Below are positions 1 to 12,400 of a stretch of DNA of 64,000 bases, piece after piece. The notes under the pieces were generated by a model. The model saw nothing but the letters and a program-made list of their open reading frames with translations, did no database searches and was not told where the DNA came from. Source of the DNA: Isoetes taiwanensis (Eukaryota; Streptophyta; Lycopodiopsida; Isoetales; Isoetaceae); contig JAJEKV010000080.1 in assembly GCA_021234155.1 (NCBI GenBank), positions 3,027,867 to 3,091,866 of the forward strand, read 5' to 3'. Numbering within the stretch: position 1 is the first letter of the stretch; each line of letters starts with the position of its first letter. Made by a program: the position numbers and the translations under genes.

Positions 1-72
1 AAATTAGTTTCAAAACAGAGATGAATATAGAGATGGATATAGAGATAGAAATTAAAATAATAACTTTGCTTT
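1..72. repeat. Direct repeat, copy 1
   Basis: A short AT-rich segment that recurs in the same orientation at 9370-9427. The copies share a start (AAATTAGTTTCAAAACAG) and an end (ATAATAACTTTGCTT). Copy 1 has about 12 extra bases of an internal GATATAGA-type microrepeat. The pair encloses 9.3 kb containing the first LINE. The sequence is unlike an LTR, and its origin is unknown. Confidence 0.7.
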
Positions 73-86
73 GGCAACATGCACTT

Positions 87-1925
87 TTACCAACTGACTT
101 TGACAACAGCACCCTCCTCTGTTGCCCCCCAAATGAAGTTCCTGACAACCCTGACGAGAAGTTGTATCTTTGACTGTGGAGCCAACATGAACGAAGCCAT
201 ATACACATGGGTGCTGCTTAAAACGGACTTAGCCACAACAATTCGTCCTGCCATGGAAAGCTTCGTTGTAGACCACCAAAAAAGGTGCTTTTCCAAGCCC
301 TTAATCACTGCCTCCCACGCATCTCCTGATGAGATATGAACACCTACAGGGATACCGAGAAGTTTGGTTGCTTTACCATGGGGAAGGATCTTCCATGGAA
401 AGGTAGCTACACATGGTGGAACTGGAGAGTCCAATGCCCATAGTGCCGCACACATCCGCCAACCCACAAAAATACCGGATGCTAGGGAAAAGGAATCCAA
501 CAAGGAAATGGCATTCGCAAATTTTGCTCATCCGCCCCTCGAAAAAAGGAAAGTGTCATCCGCATATTGATTACAGATCTCCTCATGCGACCCATTGTTC
601 ATAGGAAGTCCATGCAAGATTCCCTCCCCGGTATGCGGCAAGAGAGAAGACTCGGCAAGAACCTCACCCACAAACCGTAAAATAACAATGGAGCTAAAGG
701 GCAGCCCCCCGACGGATGCCACGACCCACCGAAAAGAATGCCGAGGGTTCCCTTGAAGAGAATAGAAGAGCGAAAGCGTAATAATGAAGCCTCATGACAT
801 CAGCTATGAATGGTGCACCAAAACCAAAGCGTAAGAGACATTTCTCTAAGATGGCCCACAAGATCAAGCCATATGCTTTTGCAAAGTCCACTTCAAATAT
901 ACAATTTCATGACCAAAGTCGAGCCCAAGAAATACCTTTTATAGGTAGCAGCCACGCTTGTTTAATATGCATCATCGTGGCGTAAATCTCGACCGTAGAG
1001 GATATGGAATCAACAAGAATATCCCAAGCTTTTGTGCATAAGCTTTGGCAAAAATCTTGTACACAGAAGATAGTAAGGTGATAGGACGCCAGTCCGAAAT
1101 TGTTGAAGGTTCCTTACACTTAGGAATAAGAGAAATGCAGCCAGAGTTGAGAATTTTGTCTAGACGCCTTTGCCTCTTGAAATCTTGAAACGCATCGTAC
1201 ACATCATCGCCAACACAATCCCATAACTCCCCGAAAGAACTCCACAGAATACCATCAATTCCGTGACACTTTCCTTTCTTCAAAAGGAAGGTAGCATCTG
1301 CTAAATCATTCACCGTAATCTCTGCTTCTAGAGTAGCTCTTTGTTCCTCAGATATAATAGGATGTATCTTTGCCAGTAATGCCTCCTGAAAATCTGATTG
1401 GAAGGGAAGACGACGAGAAGCAAAAAAGGAAGAAAAGTGGCCATGCAGAAAAAACTTAAGTTGCTGAGGATCAGAGATGAGAGGCCCATCTGGAACTTGG
1501 AGAGACACCATCGCAGAAGCTTGTCTCCGAATTTTTGCAGCTCTAAAAAAGAAGCCTATGCAACGATCCCCTTCTTTGAACCATTGCAGGCCCGCTTTAA
1601 CTCGAGTGTGATGAACTTGCTCAGCTTCCATCTGTCTAATGCTGGCCAAAATCTGCTTCTCCTGCTGGGCATCTGATGGTACAACAGACCTGCAAGCCAC
1701 TAATTGTTAATACAGAGCAATCAAAATCCCTTGATTAGCAACAACTCGCTGACGACCCCAATTCTTAGCAAAGGACTTCACGGCAGCTAGAGCATCAACA
1801 ATCCCAGCCATTCCTTTCCTTCTCACAAATGCAGAGGACCAGGCTTGCTTGCATCCATCTTTAAACTCCTCATCCTTCAAGTATAAAGTGTTTAACTTGA
1901 AATAAGTCTTGGTCCTGCTATGCAC
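87..1925 (-). pseudogene. LINE A reverse transcriptase remnant
   Basis: Reverse transcriptase motifs occur in order on the minus strand. GKCHGIDGI, ISLIPK and WRPITLLSSVYKI lie in 1700-972. A DFAKAYG block and a degenerate GIRRGAAL (normally G.RQG.PL) lie in 891-694. The catalytic YADDTFLF lies in 722-528. A thumb region (LLGIPVG, LSMAGR, RNFIWG) lies in 503-87. The N-terminal linker extends to 1925. At least four frame interruptions separate these blocks, so the enzyme is dead even though the YADD box survives. Confidence 0.88.
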
Positions 1926-2145
1926 CCCATTCTGAGAACAAGAGAAATACTGCGGATTGTGATCCTAAATAGAGTCAGCTGCCATGTTTTTACGAGAAAT
2001 TATGCAAATATGTAGCTGCCAATGCATTATAATAGCCCCTGTCATGACGTGCATATGCTCTACCAGCCCCAATCCAGCCATTGCACCAAGTGAAGGTTCC
2101 ATCACCATCCACCTCTACCAAGCCACAGTAATGTATCAAGCGCTG

Positions 2146-2650
2146 TCATTGTTCACGTTCAAAGCCTTGGATGACTTCTGATCCTCTACCGCACCGATCA
2201 ACTTCCAACTCCACCATATTGAAGTCACCCACCAGCAACCATGCAACATGAGCCCCCAGTCGAACTAGTTTGGATCTCAAAGCAGCCCAGAGTGCACCTC
2301 TCTGATGAGGTCTATTGTGTACATATACATTCACTAGTCCCCACTCTTGTCCCTTTATCAAACCACTTGATAATGATCCAAATGACCAAATCAAAGATGA
2401 TCAATGTGATTGCTATATCATGTCTCCATGTCAGTAGGGACCCCCGCTTTTGCCGAAGTTCCGCTGCAGCCACCAAGACGTTATATTTCCTACCGATCAC
2501 GTAAGCTACCTTTTTGCACATCCTCCTTTTTGCACTTGTGCTCTTGTAGACAATAGAAATCTGAATTCATTCTAGCAAGAGCCATGGAAAGTCCGCCCTT
2601 TTAGTTGGGGAGGAAGCAACACCCCTAACATTCCAAGAAACCACTTCATA
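2146..2650 (-). pseudogene. LINE A endonuclease remnant
   Basis: On the minus strand the region opens with SWNVRGV, the first conserved motif of AP-like LINE endonucleases. It later has GLVNVYVHN and WLLVGDFN, where GDFN is the catalytic-core motif. The motifs lie in different frames: the frame changes around 2390-2320, and the protein ends soon after EREQ at 2146. In an active LINE this domain nicks target DNA to prime reverse transcription. Here it is non-functional. Confidence 0.8.
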
Positions 2651-2849
2651 ATGCGGGGGTCTGGTGGATCTGGTGTTCCAAATCCATGGAGTCACTATTA
2701 GCGTGATGATACTTCCACCGATCAGCCCGTGTCACCCGTGAGGATGCAGGGAAGGTTGTAACAATGGTAGCCACCACCGGGTTCACCGAGTAGCACACTC
2801 AACAGAAGAGATTGTGGTGCAATAGTGTTTCTCCGACGGGCAACTCTCT

Positions 2850-4361
2850 TCATATGAGGGATGGACCACTCACCTCGAGATGCTTCCAATCGTTCTTGTT
2901 TGCGAGCAATGACTGCAAGCCTCTCGCCGCCATCGTCGAAGAGCAGCCTTGGGACGCAGAGGAGGAGGGAGGAGAGGGAGAAAGAGGGGCAAGAATAGAC
3001 ACAGGAGCGTAGCAGGCCGGGCTAGGGACCCAGAAGCCCAAGACTGGAGAGGGATCAAAGGAAGATGGAGACACTTGGCCATGGGCTGCAGATGCTGCAG
3101 GAGCAAAGAGAGGTGTTCTTCTAATGCGAAAACTAGAGAAGGCCTCAGCATCAGGAAACATGTCTACAAGCTCAGGACCATTAAGTAGTGACAAACCATA
3201 TTTAAAGAACAGTGGACCACTTTTGACTACAACAGATTTTGGAAGAGATGCATCAGCTGGAAGAGAGACACAAATACGAGGACCATTCACAATAGAGTGA
3301 GCAAGATGGAGACCTAAGCCACTAGCAATAGCCATCATGAACTCTGGAACTTGCAACTCAATAGGAAAATCTTCCAAGGCAAACCAGCATGGCATCCGAA
3401 GTCCACTAGTCTTGCTAGGCAAAAAGCCAGGGGTGTATACCTGATACAAAAGATAGTGCCCCCATAAAGGATCTACTCCCCGCTCCACCAGCTTATCAAC
3501 CGCTATGGGAGACCCAAACATGATTAAGAAATAATTGTTTTCCTTATCAAGGACCTTCAAAGACTCATGCTGGGGTAGACCCAATCTCTGTAGATGCTGT
3601 TTTAACCAAAAGCCCATCCTTCTAAGATCGACAAACTGACCAGTAAAGTGACACACAACAACATGAGAGACAAGATTATGAATACACTGTAAATGTACCC
3701 CGTGATCAATCTCAACTACAGGAAGCCCCGCCTGTGTGAAAGCATTGGCGCACTCATTAGCCTCATAAAAGACACTCTCTGAAGGGAGTTGAATGTCCAT
3801 CTTATCTTCCGCAGCCTGTAACTCCTTCAAGTATGCAGACACTTCCTTCTTATTATTCTCCATCATAATATTCACAGCAGCCGTAACACGAGCAGAACGT
3901 ATACCAGATGTGCATGTGACACACGAGCAATTGTATCATTAGAGGTCCAAGGAGCAGGAGCAGAGGCAAGAGCAGGCAGAAGACCCGCAGAAGAGGAAGG
4001 AGTAGAAGGCAAAAATCCAACAGAGGTAGATGAAAAATGGGAAGCACGAGGACTAGGATGTACATGCGAATAAGGACCCACAAAGGAAGCAGTGAGGCGG
4101 AAATTGTTGCAGAGTAGTGGTTGCGCTAGCAGAAGGATGTGCAAAAGCAAGAGGGTTGAGACGTGAGTTAGCAAGCAAGGAAGGAGGAATTACAGAAGCA
4201 CTAGACTGCATAGGGGAGCCAGAAACAGAAGAGAAAGCCATGGAAGCAGAATTGACAGAAGAAATAACAACTGAGGAAGACATACCAGGGTTAACCATAG
4301 AGGCCGAAATGGGAAACCCCAAATCCGGCACTGATTCCGACGTTGGGCTGCTTGATGCCAT
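2850..4361 (-). pseudogene. LINE A ORF1 (gag-like), frameshifted
   Basis: The start is probably the ATG at 4359-4361 (MASSSPTSES). A Ser/Pro/Ala-rich N-terminal part runs to about 4080 and then continues in a different frame. A 341-codon open frame at 3875-2850 holds the conserved core, including FLIMFG, CWFALEDFP and a hydrophobic GLGLHLA segment. This arrangement resembles the DUF4283-type ORF1 of plant L1 elements, which binds the LINE RNA. No CCHC zinc knuckle is visible. The frame changes near 4170-4050 and near 3875 mark decay. Confidence 0.65.
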
Positions 4362-4493
4362 ATACCAACGGAAAGCTTACAGTCTGAGCTTTCCAACGCA
4401 CGTCCAAATCTGACACCCGAGGAGAGAGATACACACAGAAACGGCAAACGGCGCCTCACATGGCGCGCCCCTGATATTCTTTTTGTCCAATCT

Positions 4494-4737
4494 TTCGAAG
4501 ATAAATTGACCATCTTAGTTTTCATATTATCACATTTGAGTTTGTCATTTTACAAGTGCATGTAGCGTGATTATATATCAGGGATAGGTTCTGTACGTAT
4601 GAAATTATTTTTTCAGACGTATAAAGTTCAAAAATACGTATTTTGGGGAAAAATACGTATTTTTGGGAAAAATACGTATTTTTCGTATTTCATACTCGCC
4701 GGCCGGAAAAAAAAAATTCGCGTAAGCGAAACCTTCG

Positions 4738-4769
<32 letters not shown>

Positions 4770-4974
4770 CCGCGTACGCGAAACCTTTAGTTTCGCTTAC
4801 GCGAAAAAAGTTTCGACGCCGGAAATTTTTTTGGACGTATTTTTGACGTATTAAACGTCAAATTTGTGCCGTATCAAACGAAAAATACGTATTACGTATA
4901 AAACGTATACAGTATTGAACCTATCCCTGTTATATATCTATGTGCAAACTGAAGGTTTTGAGTATTGGATAGGT
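4494..4974. repeat. Short repeat, copy 1 (interrupted)
   Basis: Positions 4494-4578 and 4938-4974 together match 41208-41329 almost base for base (TTCGAAGATAAATTGACC at the start, TATTGGATAGGT at the end). The match breaks only where the 351-bp hAT-like element sits. The short repeat has no coding potential; what kind of element it belongs to is unknown. Confidence 0.85.
4579..4929. mobile_element. 351-bp hAT-like non-autonomous element
   Basis: The element has 13-bp terminal inverted repeats (CAGGGATAGGTTC at 4579-4591, its reverse complement at 4917-4929). It is flanked by an 8-bp direct duplication TTATATAT (4571-4578 and 4930-4937). The related repeat at 41.2 kb has a single TTATATAT and no insert, so it acts as an empty site. 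CAGGG ends with an 8-bp duplication are the hAT signature. The interior is self-complementary, rich in TACGTATTTTT and CGCGTAMGCGAAACC motifs, with a T tract near 4740-4769. There is no transposase, so mobility would need a hAT enzyme from elsewhere. Confidence 0.9.
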
Positions 4975-5280
4975 GTCACAAAGCCCCCAAAATTGAACTA
5001 TTATATTTAACTAGTATCATATCAGCTATAAACTATAATAATATTGGTTTTTTATGCATTAATATACTTGACAACAGAAAACCATATGCCATAGTGATTT
5101 GTCAAAACTAATAGTGGTTTATGGCATGGTTATCAATGCCAGTAATCAATGCCATAGTGTTTTGTCAAAATATTTATGTTTTATAACATGGTTTGTGCAT
5201 ATTATAGTGGCTCATTGAAACTAATAATGATTTATCGATGGGATTATCTCAAATCAAATAAGAGCCAAGGGTTCTTTGCG
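4975..5280. other. AT-rich spacer
   Basis: No gene is seen. Short imperfect repeats of ATGCCATAGTG and TTTGTCAAAA recur between 5085 and 5175. Confidence 0.5.
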
Positions 5281-5703
5281 TTATAGACAGCTGAAATATG
5301 TACACAGAAATTTTACAATATCTTTAGCATGCCTCAGTTGCACACCATTGGGTTTGAGTTGTTCCTTACTTAGCAGCCTTTTGATAACAGCACATGCACC
5401 ATCATGTTCACCTTTACCATGAGCAGTGGCAAAGTAGTTCCACACTATTTCCTTGTCATTCATTGTGAAGTACCTGCCTAAGAAAAAAAAAGGTTTTTCT
5501 GACTTGAATTGTGATGAGCATCCATCACTCCAAACCCAATGCTTCTCATACTCTATTTCCTGTTCCTTAAGCCATGCAACATGCTTTTGTAGGCAGTACT
5601 GTTCCACAAATAATGAGTCATGCACTTTATCATCAGAAATGTAAAAGTGAGTCTCTTTTATGATCTTCCTACCATTGTTGAGTCTATTCCCCGATCGCTC
5701 CAA
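5281..5703 (-). pseudogene. Transposon-derived protein fragment (SDG...HGKG...DG type)
   Basis: A 140-codon open frame on the minus strand carries WVWSDGCSSQFKS, then ATAHGKGEHDGACAVIKR. This spacing (an SDG.xxQ[FY]K box, then a HGKGxxDGxxxxxKR box about 40 residues on) recurs, as I recall it, in repetitive proteins of plants and animals that look like DDE-type transposases or proteins captured by transposons. The two Asp residues would be candidate metal ligands. The frame lacks the N-terminal half expected of such proteins, and no neighbouring exon was found, so it is probably a fragment. No specific superfamily is claimed. Confidence 0.5.
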
Positions 5704-8340
5704 TCTTCGTTCTTTTTTCTTCTTTGGATGGTCTTCTTACATTCCCGCACAGAAACGTGGAATATCGCGACTTTTGTCATGTCTATATGTTATGTGAACA
5801 AGTATAGAAACTTGGTCCGTATGCTAGTGCATTGACCAGGGCTCATTCTCGATCTTGATGTCGTAATTTTTTACGCAAAGTCAATAACAATGTGATACAA
5901 TTGTATCTTCCGAAATGATGACACATCGCTTAAACCGATTGGCCCGCCAATGTGCTATGTAATTGTGTGGAACAAAAATCTGATATTACCTTCTTCACAT
6001 CCTCTTGAAACTCTTTGGGACTTCTCTCGCTTCGTACTAATCTCAAGACAGGGTTTGTACCTCAAAGCCTTTCTTGGATCCCCTCGAATTCCATTTGTCC
6101 CGGGTCCACATGTTGCTTTTCAAATGTCTTCCAAATAACTAGTAATCAACCCGCAGGCATCCATTTCCCTGTGGACATTTTCTAATTCTATCCAACCCAC
6201 ATTTTTACACGCCAACATCAAGCGCTATGATCATACCACTCCTCATCATCACCTTTGTCCGCACCACTTGTCTCCATAAATCACCGGGTGCACTTGATTG
6301 TATGCTCCTTGGTGCACATTCTCGGGCCGGGGGCCAAAATCTCACAAAGGGGCTTGCAATTGTCATGAACTCCACCCGATTTTCTCAGTCGCTCAATCCC
6401 CTATGATGTATTCAAATTTCAAGTGGTAGATGCAACAAAGATGTATGCCTCTCACGATCCTCCTTACAAAACTCGGTTTCAACCTCTCAAAAGTCCGCAG
6501 AATGCAATTTTGATATGAGGATTCTCCTCTCTAAACCTCGAGGTAGAATTGCAACCTGCAGGGAAATCGTGTGAATGCCAAATAAATGCTACATATAATG
6601 AACCGTCAAGTGGGAGATGAATACTTACTTGGTCGACTTCAAGAAGGTGAATTGGATGTTCCATCTTTATTCCTATCTCCATACATACCTCCTCAAACGT
6701 CTTTCTTGTATAGAGAAACTCTTGTATTTTCGGCCCTTAACTTGATAACAGTTTTCTTTGTAATCTAACATGCTATCCATCCGCTTCCTCCTCCTCCGAA
6801 CATTGACCAAGGTCCTTCCCCTTTGTTAACTTGCACCCTTCTTTGAAAAGCATTTGAAATTATTTTTCCGGGATGCCGAGCAATCGCCACTTGCTTTGAT
6901 TCAATGGTTTGACACCATTTGTACCGCCGCCGCCATTATCGTGGTGGACTTCCTTTGCACCTAAGCATGTCATGATTCCTCTCATACTTATGTTCTTGCA
7001 TTGTTTTCTTCAAATTCTTTCACCATTTGCTCTACCATAGTAACCTCGCTTAGATTTCTTTATAGAAGCAATTGGTAAATCCCTTGCCCTCCAAAGAAGA
7101 CCGTCAAGGATATGGCCTTTGTCATTGTCATCAACATTTGTACTAATTTGGTTGAATACTTCATAAATTTCTCCCCGAAATTTCTCTTATTCTACTCTGG
7201 TCACTCGGGCCTCAATTTCTTATTCTTCTTTGAAGGCTTAATCTTTAGAAGGGGAATTCTTCTTCATTGCTACCTTCTTTGCATACAATCTCTACCTCTC
7301 GATCCCTTTCCTTGCCGTGATCAATGGCTCTCAGAACCGAATCGGGAGAGGAATTGGGTTTCATCTATCCCGATTTTGTATTGCAAAATTGGTGAGGGCA
7401 AATTGTTGAATTTCGTTCAGGCAATTCTTGGAAACAATTAGTCCCTCCATTTTGCTTGAATTAAGATGGGTTAGCCCGCCATCCACTTAATATGGCGGCT
7501 GGCTGCATTCATGTTTCCGGCACCAAACAAGCTCATGATTCTCTCAGCCTGTCATTTGACGGGCGCGCACCCTACATGTCAATTGATCAATCACGCACGT
7601 CGTGTTTAAAACACGCCGATTTTAAGCACTTGTAAGCGGCGTCCGGACGGTGATATTTCTGCTACCCAGTACCAATTTTGCACCCCTTGTTACCATTTTA
7701 TTCAAAGGAATAAAATCTTGATGGTCAAAGTTATTCACCATAACCATACAAACAAGGCAACCCAGTCCCCTAGTCTCTCAGGCCATGGTGCACTACTCCG
7801 ACTTAGGCTAGACTATGGACATATGCGACCACACAATATCTATTGCTCATATACCATACAACATTCCGTTAAGCCAAATATTAATGTACATGCATAATAT
7901 AACATATGGTCTGCAAATTTATTTGGGCATAACAAACGTTTCATAATATTTAATTATCAGATAACACAATGGTATCTCGAAGTTTTCAAGAACCACTCCA
8001 AAGAAATGTGAAATGTTCGCCTCGTGCAAGCTCTAGATTGGACGAATCATTGTCCACCTGGTGGAGTGATTATGTGTAAAGCATTGAAAGACACGCGTTT
8101 ACATTGTTTTTAGGGAATGCTCAAATATTGTTTGAAGGTCGTCGGCAAACTGCATTACAGGTATCACATGAAAGAAGTATCGCTGCTTTGAGGACGAGAT
8201 CAAACACGTTGTAGTTTTGGATAATAGAAGCTTGTTCAGTCGTGGAAGCCATTTTGCATTGTATCACAAAGGCGACAAAGAACTCCCAGTCTGTACTACA
8301 CAATTGCACGGATGTTGCGAACTGGGAAATTCATTTTATC
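5704..8340. other. Intergenic region, no supported gene
   Basis: No long open frame is seen on either strand. The minus strand between 7450 and 6480 has fragments with an Asp/Glu/Lys-rich bias, perhaps a decayed transposon gene, but they do not join into a recognisable protein. TTTAATTATCAGATAACA at about 7950-7967 recurs at about 9465-9482, just downstream of the LRR gene. Confidence 0.4.
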
Positions 8341-8341
8341 T

Positions 8342-8952
8342 AGGTCCTCCCTTGGAATTCTGTGGATTACCCTGTCGCTGAGAAGTATCATGAGAAGACA
8401 TCTGCTTTTATTCCTCCCATAGATGGCAGCCATCCTTGCTTTCAAGATTATATTCCTTTAGATATGCAAGATCGTGGCTTTCATATTGAATAGTATGAAT
8501 TCTTAAATTGTTTGTTATTGCTGACGTTTCATCTTGCTAATTGGATGAATGTTCTGTTGCAGGACCGCGTGTTGATGGTACAGCGGTCCAAGGAGAGAGG
8601 GATGTCGCTTCTCCACCTCCATTCTCTACCTTTATTTCCTTGGATGTTGAATCTGTAGAGCGTCGTGCCATTGAAGAGGTGGCTCCTCTATTTGCAGCTC
8701 TGTTTTTTTTATGTTGAGTGGATGAAATCACAGATTTGGCAAATTGTGCACACTCTATCTGTTGCTTTAACCAATGCAGTGGACATTTTAGAAGAAGCTT
8801 TGACTGCAGTGGACGATCTAGACATTGACGTTTTAGTGGAAGATAGAAGGGTGTTTAGAGGAGAGGTGAATCATGTGCGAGCTATGCTTCTGTCGAAGCT
8901 CTGTCAGCTTCACCAGCTTGCATCCGCTCATCCTAATACTATGGGGGCATGA
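8342..8952 (+). pseudogene. Candidate exon pair of an unknown gene
   Basis: After a possible acceptor (ATCTAG) the plus strand is open to about 8490 (VLPWNSVDYPVAEKYHEK and on). After a second acceptor (TTGCAG, about 8562) it is open again with an acidic Ser/Pro-rich stretch. The frame changes at the T8 run near 8703, then continues to a stop at 8950-8952 through a helical, Leu/Val/Asp-rich segment (TNAVDILEEALTAVDDLD). Either a one-base slip at the T run broke the gene, or this is a remnant. No family is recognised. Non-coding sequence remains possible. Confidence 0.3.
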
Positions 8953-9369
8953 TCTGATGTTGTCCTCTGTGGGCATGGAGCTCCTTCTTGTATATGGAGT
9001 TTTGCTGTTTATCTTGATTCTGTAGCAAGCAAGCTTCCAGCTTGTTGCAATGTGGATGGTTTATGTTTCTCTATTACTTTGCGTGACTTCTAGAACAAGC
9101 AACGTTGACGTTGCTTTTGTGCATGACAGTTTCACCTCTCAATACGTTGTGATATGGTGTGTTGGTTTTAATGTAATCTTTGCATCAGTCATTTCAATTT
9201 CATTCTATGTTGTAATTGTCACTCCTCTCTTGTTGTTTCTAGTATGCTCATGCCACGTGTAAGCACCAAATCTATTTAATTTGCCAATAGTTGGAACATC
9301 AAGGATTCGAATTTTTTCTTTTCTTTGTAGGGCGTGTAGACCGATTAGGGAGTGTAGACCGATCAAAAA
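8953..9369. other. Spacer
   Basis: No gene is seen. A 15-base motif (GTGTAGACCGAT core) is repeated at about 9331 and 9350. Confidence 0.4.
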
Positions 9370-9427
9370 AATTAGTTTCAAAACAGAGATGAATATAGAG
9401 ATAGAAATTAATATAATAACTTTGCTT
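9370..9427. repeat. Direct repeat, copy 2
   Basis: Same orientation as positions 1-72, lacking about 12 internal bases. It lies 60 bp downstream of the LRR gene stop codon. Confidence 0.7.
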
Positions 9428-9487
9428 AGAGCTCATAAGATTTTCTAATAACATTTCAGAATATTTAATTATCAGATAACATACTGG

Positions 9488-12400
9488 TTATAAATGCAAT
9501 TGCTGATTAGATATTGGTGGGGATTGAAATCCCCTTGAATGACGATCACACAAGTATTTGGGCCCAGATGTCGAATGTACTCTACAAAGCCCAAAATTTC
9601 GCAAATGTATCTGTTTGCCCTGGAGTACGTGCTGCAAAAGATCTTTGAGCAATGAGGGATCAGGTTTGGCACACCAGTCATTTTTCAATTCCGCTTCTAA
9701 TCCTGCAGCAAATTCCCTTAGTAACTCTGGAACTGTTCCTTTTTGTATCATCTGCTGCCCTGCAAATGGTCCCCATGGAAGCTGGATGGCACCAGTAGTG
9801 AAGCCGGCTGCTGTCATTTTCACTCCGAGAGCAACAATCTTTAATGCTGGCACAAGCACAGGAGCTGCCTTCACTACCCATTCTCGTGTATATTTGAACT
9901 TAAACCCTTGGGCATCAACTTCATGTGCCCCCCCTTCCCATTCACACATAAAATGCAAACTAACTTCATTTTCAAACAATGTAAACAACCTCCTCATAAA
10001 TCCGTGCTTGTTCTTGAGATATGGCAGCTTCGGAAACGATGGGTCCACTAAGTTCATAATTTGCAACATTTTGTTCGTCATTGTGGACATCAAAACATCA
10101 CCACACTTATCCAAGTTCTGAAATCTTCGTTGCATTGTCATTTTTGCATCATCTATCCTCTTTTCCAAGTTGTCAAATCTCATTTCTGTATTGTCAAACC
10201 TCATTTCCAACTTATCAAACCTCATTTCCATGTTGTCAAATCTTTCATTCATTACTCTCTCCAGTCGGCTAGGGCCGGATAACCAGTTACCTATCTGTGC
10301 AACCTTGCCTAAACCCAGTAATTGGAAAAGCTTGCCTACATCTGCAGCTTGCAACATCCAGCCCTTTTTTTTATTTATGGGGCATCCTGTTGTGAGCGTT
10401 TCAGCATCAAGTTCGAAGTCCTTGATGAGTTCATCGGCTTTGTTTAGCCGGTGAACATCAATCTCGACTCTAGAAAGCAAATCTTCAAGTTTCGTAGGTT
10501 CGGTACCGGTTTTCCACACATGTGAATGTTCCACACCGTGTTCAGACAATTCTGCCATGATCAACCACAAAAATTCTGTTTGAACATCACGAAGCTGTAA
10601 ACTTTTCACTGCATCACTTGGAATGACTTTCTCTTGCAGCTCAACTGTCGGACAAACAGAATCCCCATAGCATATTGTATGGATTTGGTTGATGATGAAG
10701 GCAAGAATAACATGTTGGTTCAAATCATGTTTTCTCTCCTCTGGAACTCTAAACATGACATCTATCCACTGTTTCCCCCCAACAAATTCTTCATCCTCCT
10801 TGCCAATTCTCACAATGACCTGAATGCTGTTTTCAATCCAATGCATCCATTCAGATCCCATAGTGCATATGTTCTGTTTGGGCTGCAGCTTCGCGAACAG
10901 CTGTTGTGGAATTGCCATGGTTTCCTTATCTGCGCACTCCAGTCTTCTTCCCCAAAAAAATTGCTTATTTGATGCATCCTCACGCCATCTTGGCAATTCT
11001 GAAACAGCACTTGGAAGCAAGAACTTCTTTGGTATTTTATCTGTGTCTCCGTCCCATCTTTCATCTTTGGGACGGATAATACCAGCAAAATGGAGGCAAT
11101 GGACTACTTTGTATACCAAATCGACTTCTACATGCATCTTCTTATTCAATTCTACAGCAATGTCTTCCTGGTCCTGTACCACGGATGCACTTTCAAGAGA
11201 TTCTAAGTAATGTGCAAGATAGGCAAAGAACTCAAGGGCCAAAAGAATAATTCCAGTAGTGGGATTGTATATCACATAACCGCTGGAGTCTAGAAGCTGC
11301 AGTGCAGTTTGGACATTCAATCTTGAAGGTCGAAGATCCGCGTGGCTTTTTTCGAACTTGAAAACTAACTGATTAAAAGTGATTATTGGAAATGGGGGGC
11401 ACTCATTTTTCCATAATTGGGGCAAAAATTGCAGAAGATCAACGCAAAGTTTGGGGATTCTGGACACTTCACTTCGCAGCTCCATGAACAAGGTTTGTAT
11501 TCTGTGCTTCATCTTCTTAAGATCAGATCTCTCACCTTGGACGGTTGCAAATATGTTATCAATTCCATGGTCAGGACCAAAATCTATGACATGTTCAAAT
11601 TTTTTTATAATGCCTCGAGTTCTGATTCTTGTTTCCCTTATAATTCCATCCCTGTTCTTTCCTTTTCCAAGTGAGGAATAATATTCCTTAGAGAAATCTA
11701 GGCATAGAATGACTTTTGCGTTAGGCCCATGGTAACTGCTGGAGGAATATATTGATTTGAACCAGTAACCAAGCTGCAAATCGATTTCAGGTTGATTGGT
11801 TGCTAAAGATATCCTGCAAAGTACTAAAAACAAGCTGTGTCTAGGCCTGGCGGAAAAGAACGGGAAGTAACCATCTGACTGCTGTACATCTGATACAAGG
11901 AGCTTTTTAATATTTTCTCCACATTCAAAGCTGGTTAAGCTAAGATTCATAAGTGATTGTGACTTTTTTTTACCAAAACGGCTCTGCTTTAAAATGCTAT
12001 TGATAAGTTCTTGCTTGAATTCTGTTCTATCTCCACATACAAAGAGCTTTGCAGTGGAAGGTTGCACACGATCGAACCTCAAGAGATCTCCATCATCAAT
12101 GGCTTTATTGCGAGATATGAGGGATCCAATTGTTCTGGCAACTTGTGGAGAACTTGATCCCTCAATCCTGAGAGATCTGAGAGGGCACCAGTAGAAGGAA
12201 TCGAGGGCAGACAACAACTTCTTAGCAGCTGAATCTCCGCGGAGATAGTCAGTGGCATGAGCAGAATGCAGAGACAGGTTCTGTAATTTGGAGGCGTGCA
12301 AAGACTCAGCAATGGCAATTACATCGTTTTCGGAGGGCGTATCAATGCTCAGAAACGTCAATTGGCAGCAAGGATCCTGCAGCATCTTTGCAACATGCTT

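Larger units (their letters stand above)
75..4361 (-). mobile_element. Decayed L1-type non-LTR retrotransposon (LINE A)
   Basis: Reading the minus strand from right to left gives the usual order of a plant L1 LINE: an ORF1 nucleic-acid-binding region (4361-2850), an AP-type endonuclease region (about 2650-2146) and a reverse transcriptase (about 1925-87). Each part is broken by frameshifts or stops, so the copy cannot make its proteins. No poly(A) tail is visible at the left end: the RT thumb simply stops near position 87, followed by the short repeat at 1-72. The 3' end is therefore probably truncated or rearranged. The 5' boundary lies between 4361 and about 4490. Confidence 0.88.

Noticed and set aside
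9558-10121. 187-codon plus-strand frame
   Set aside because: Antisense shadow of the intact LRR gene.
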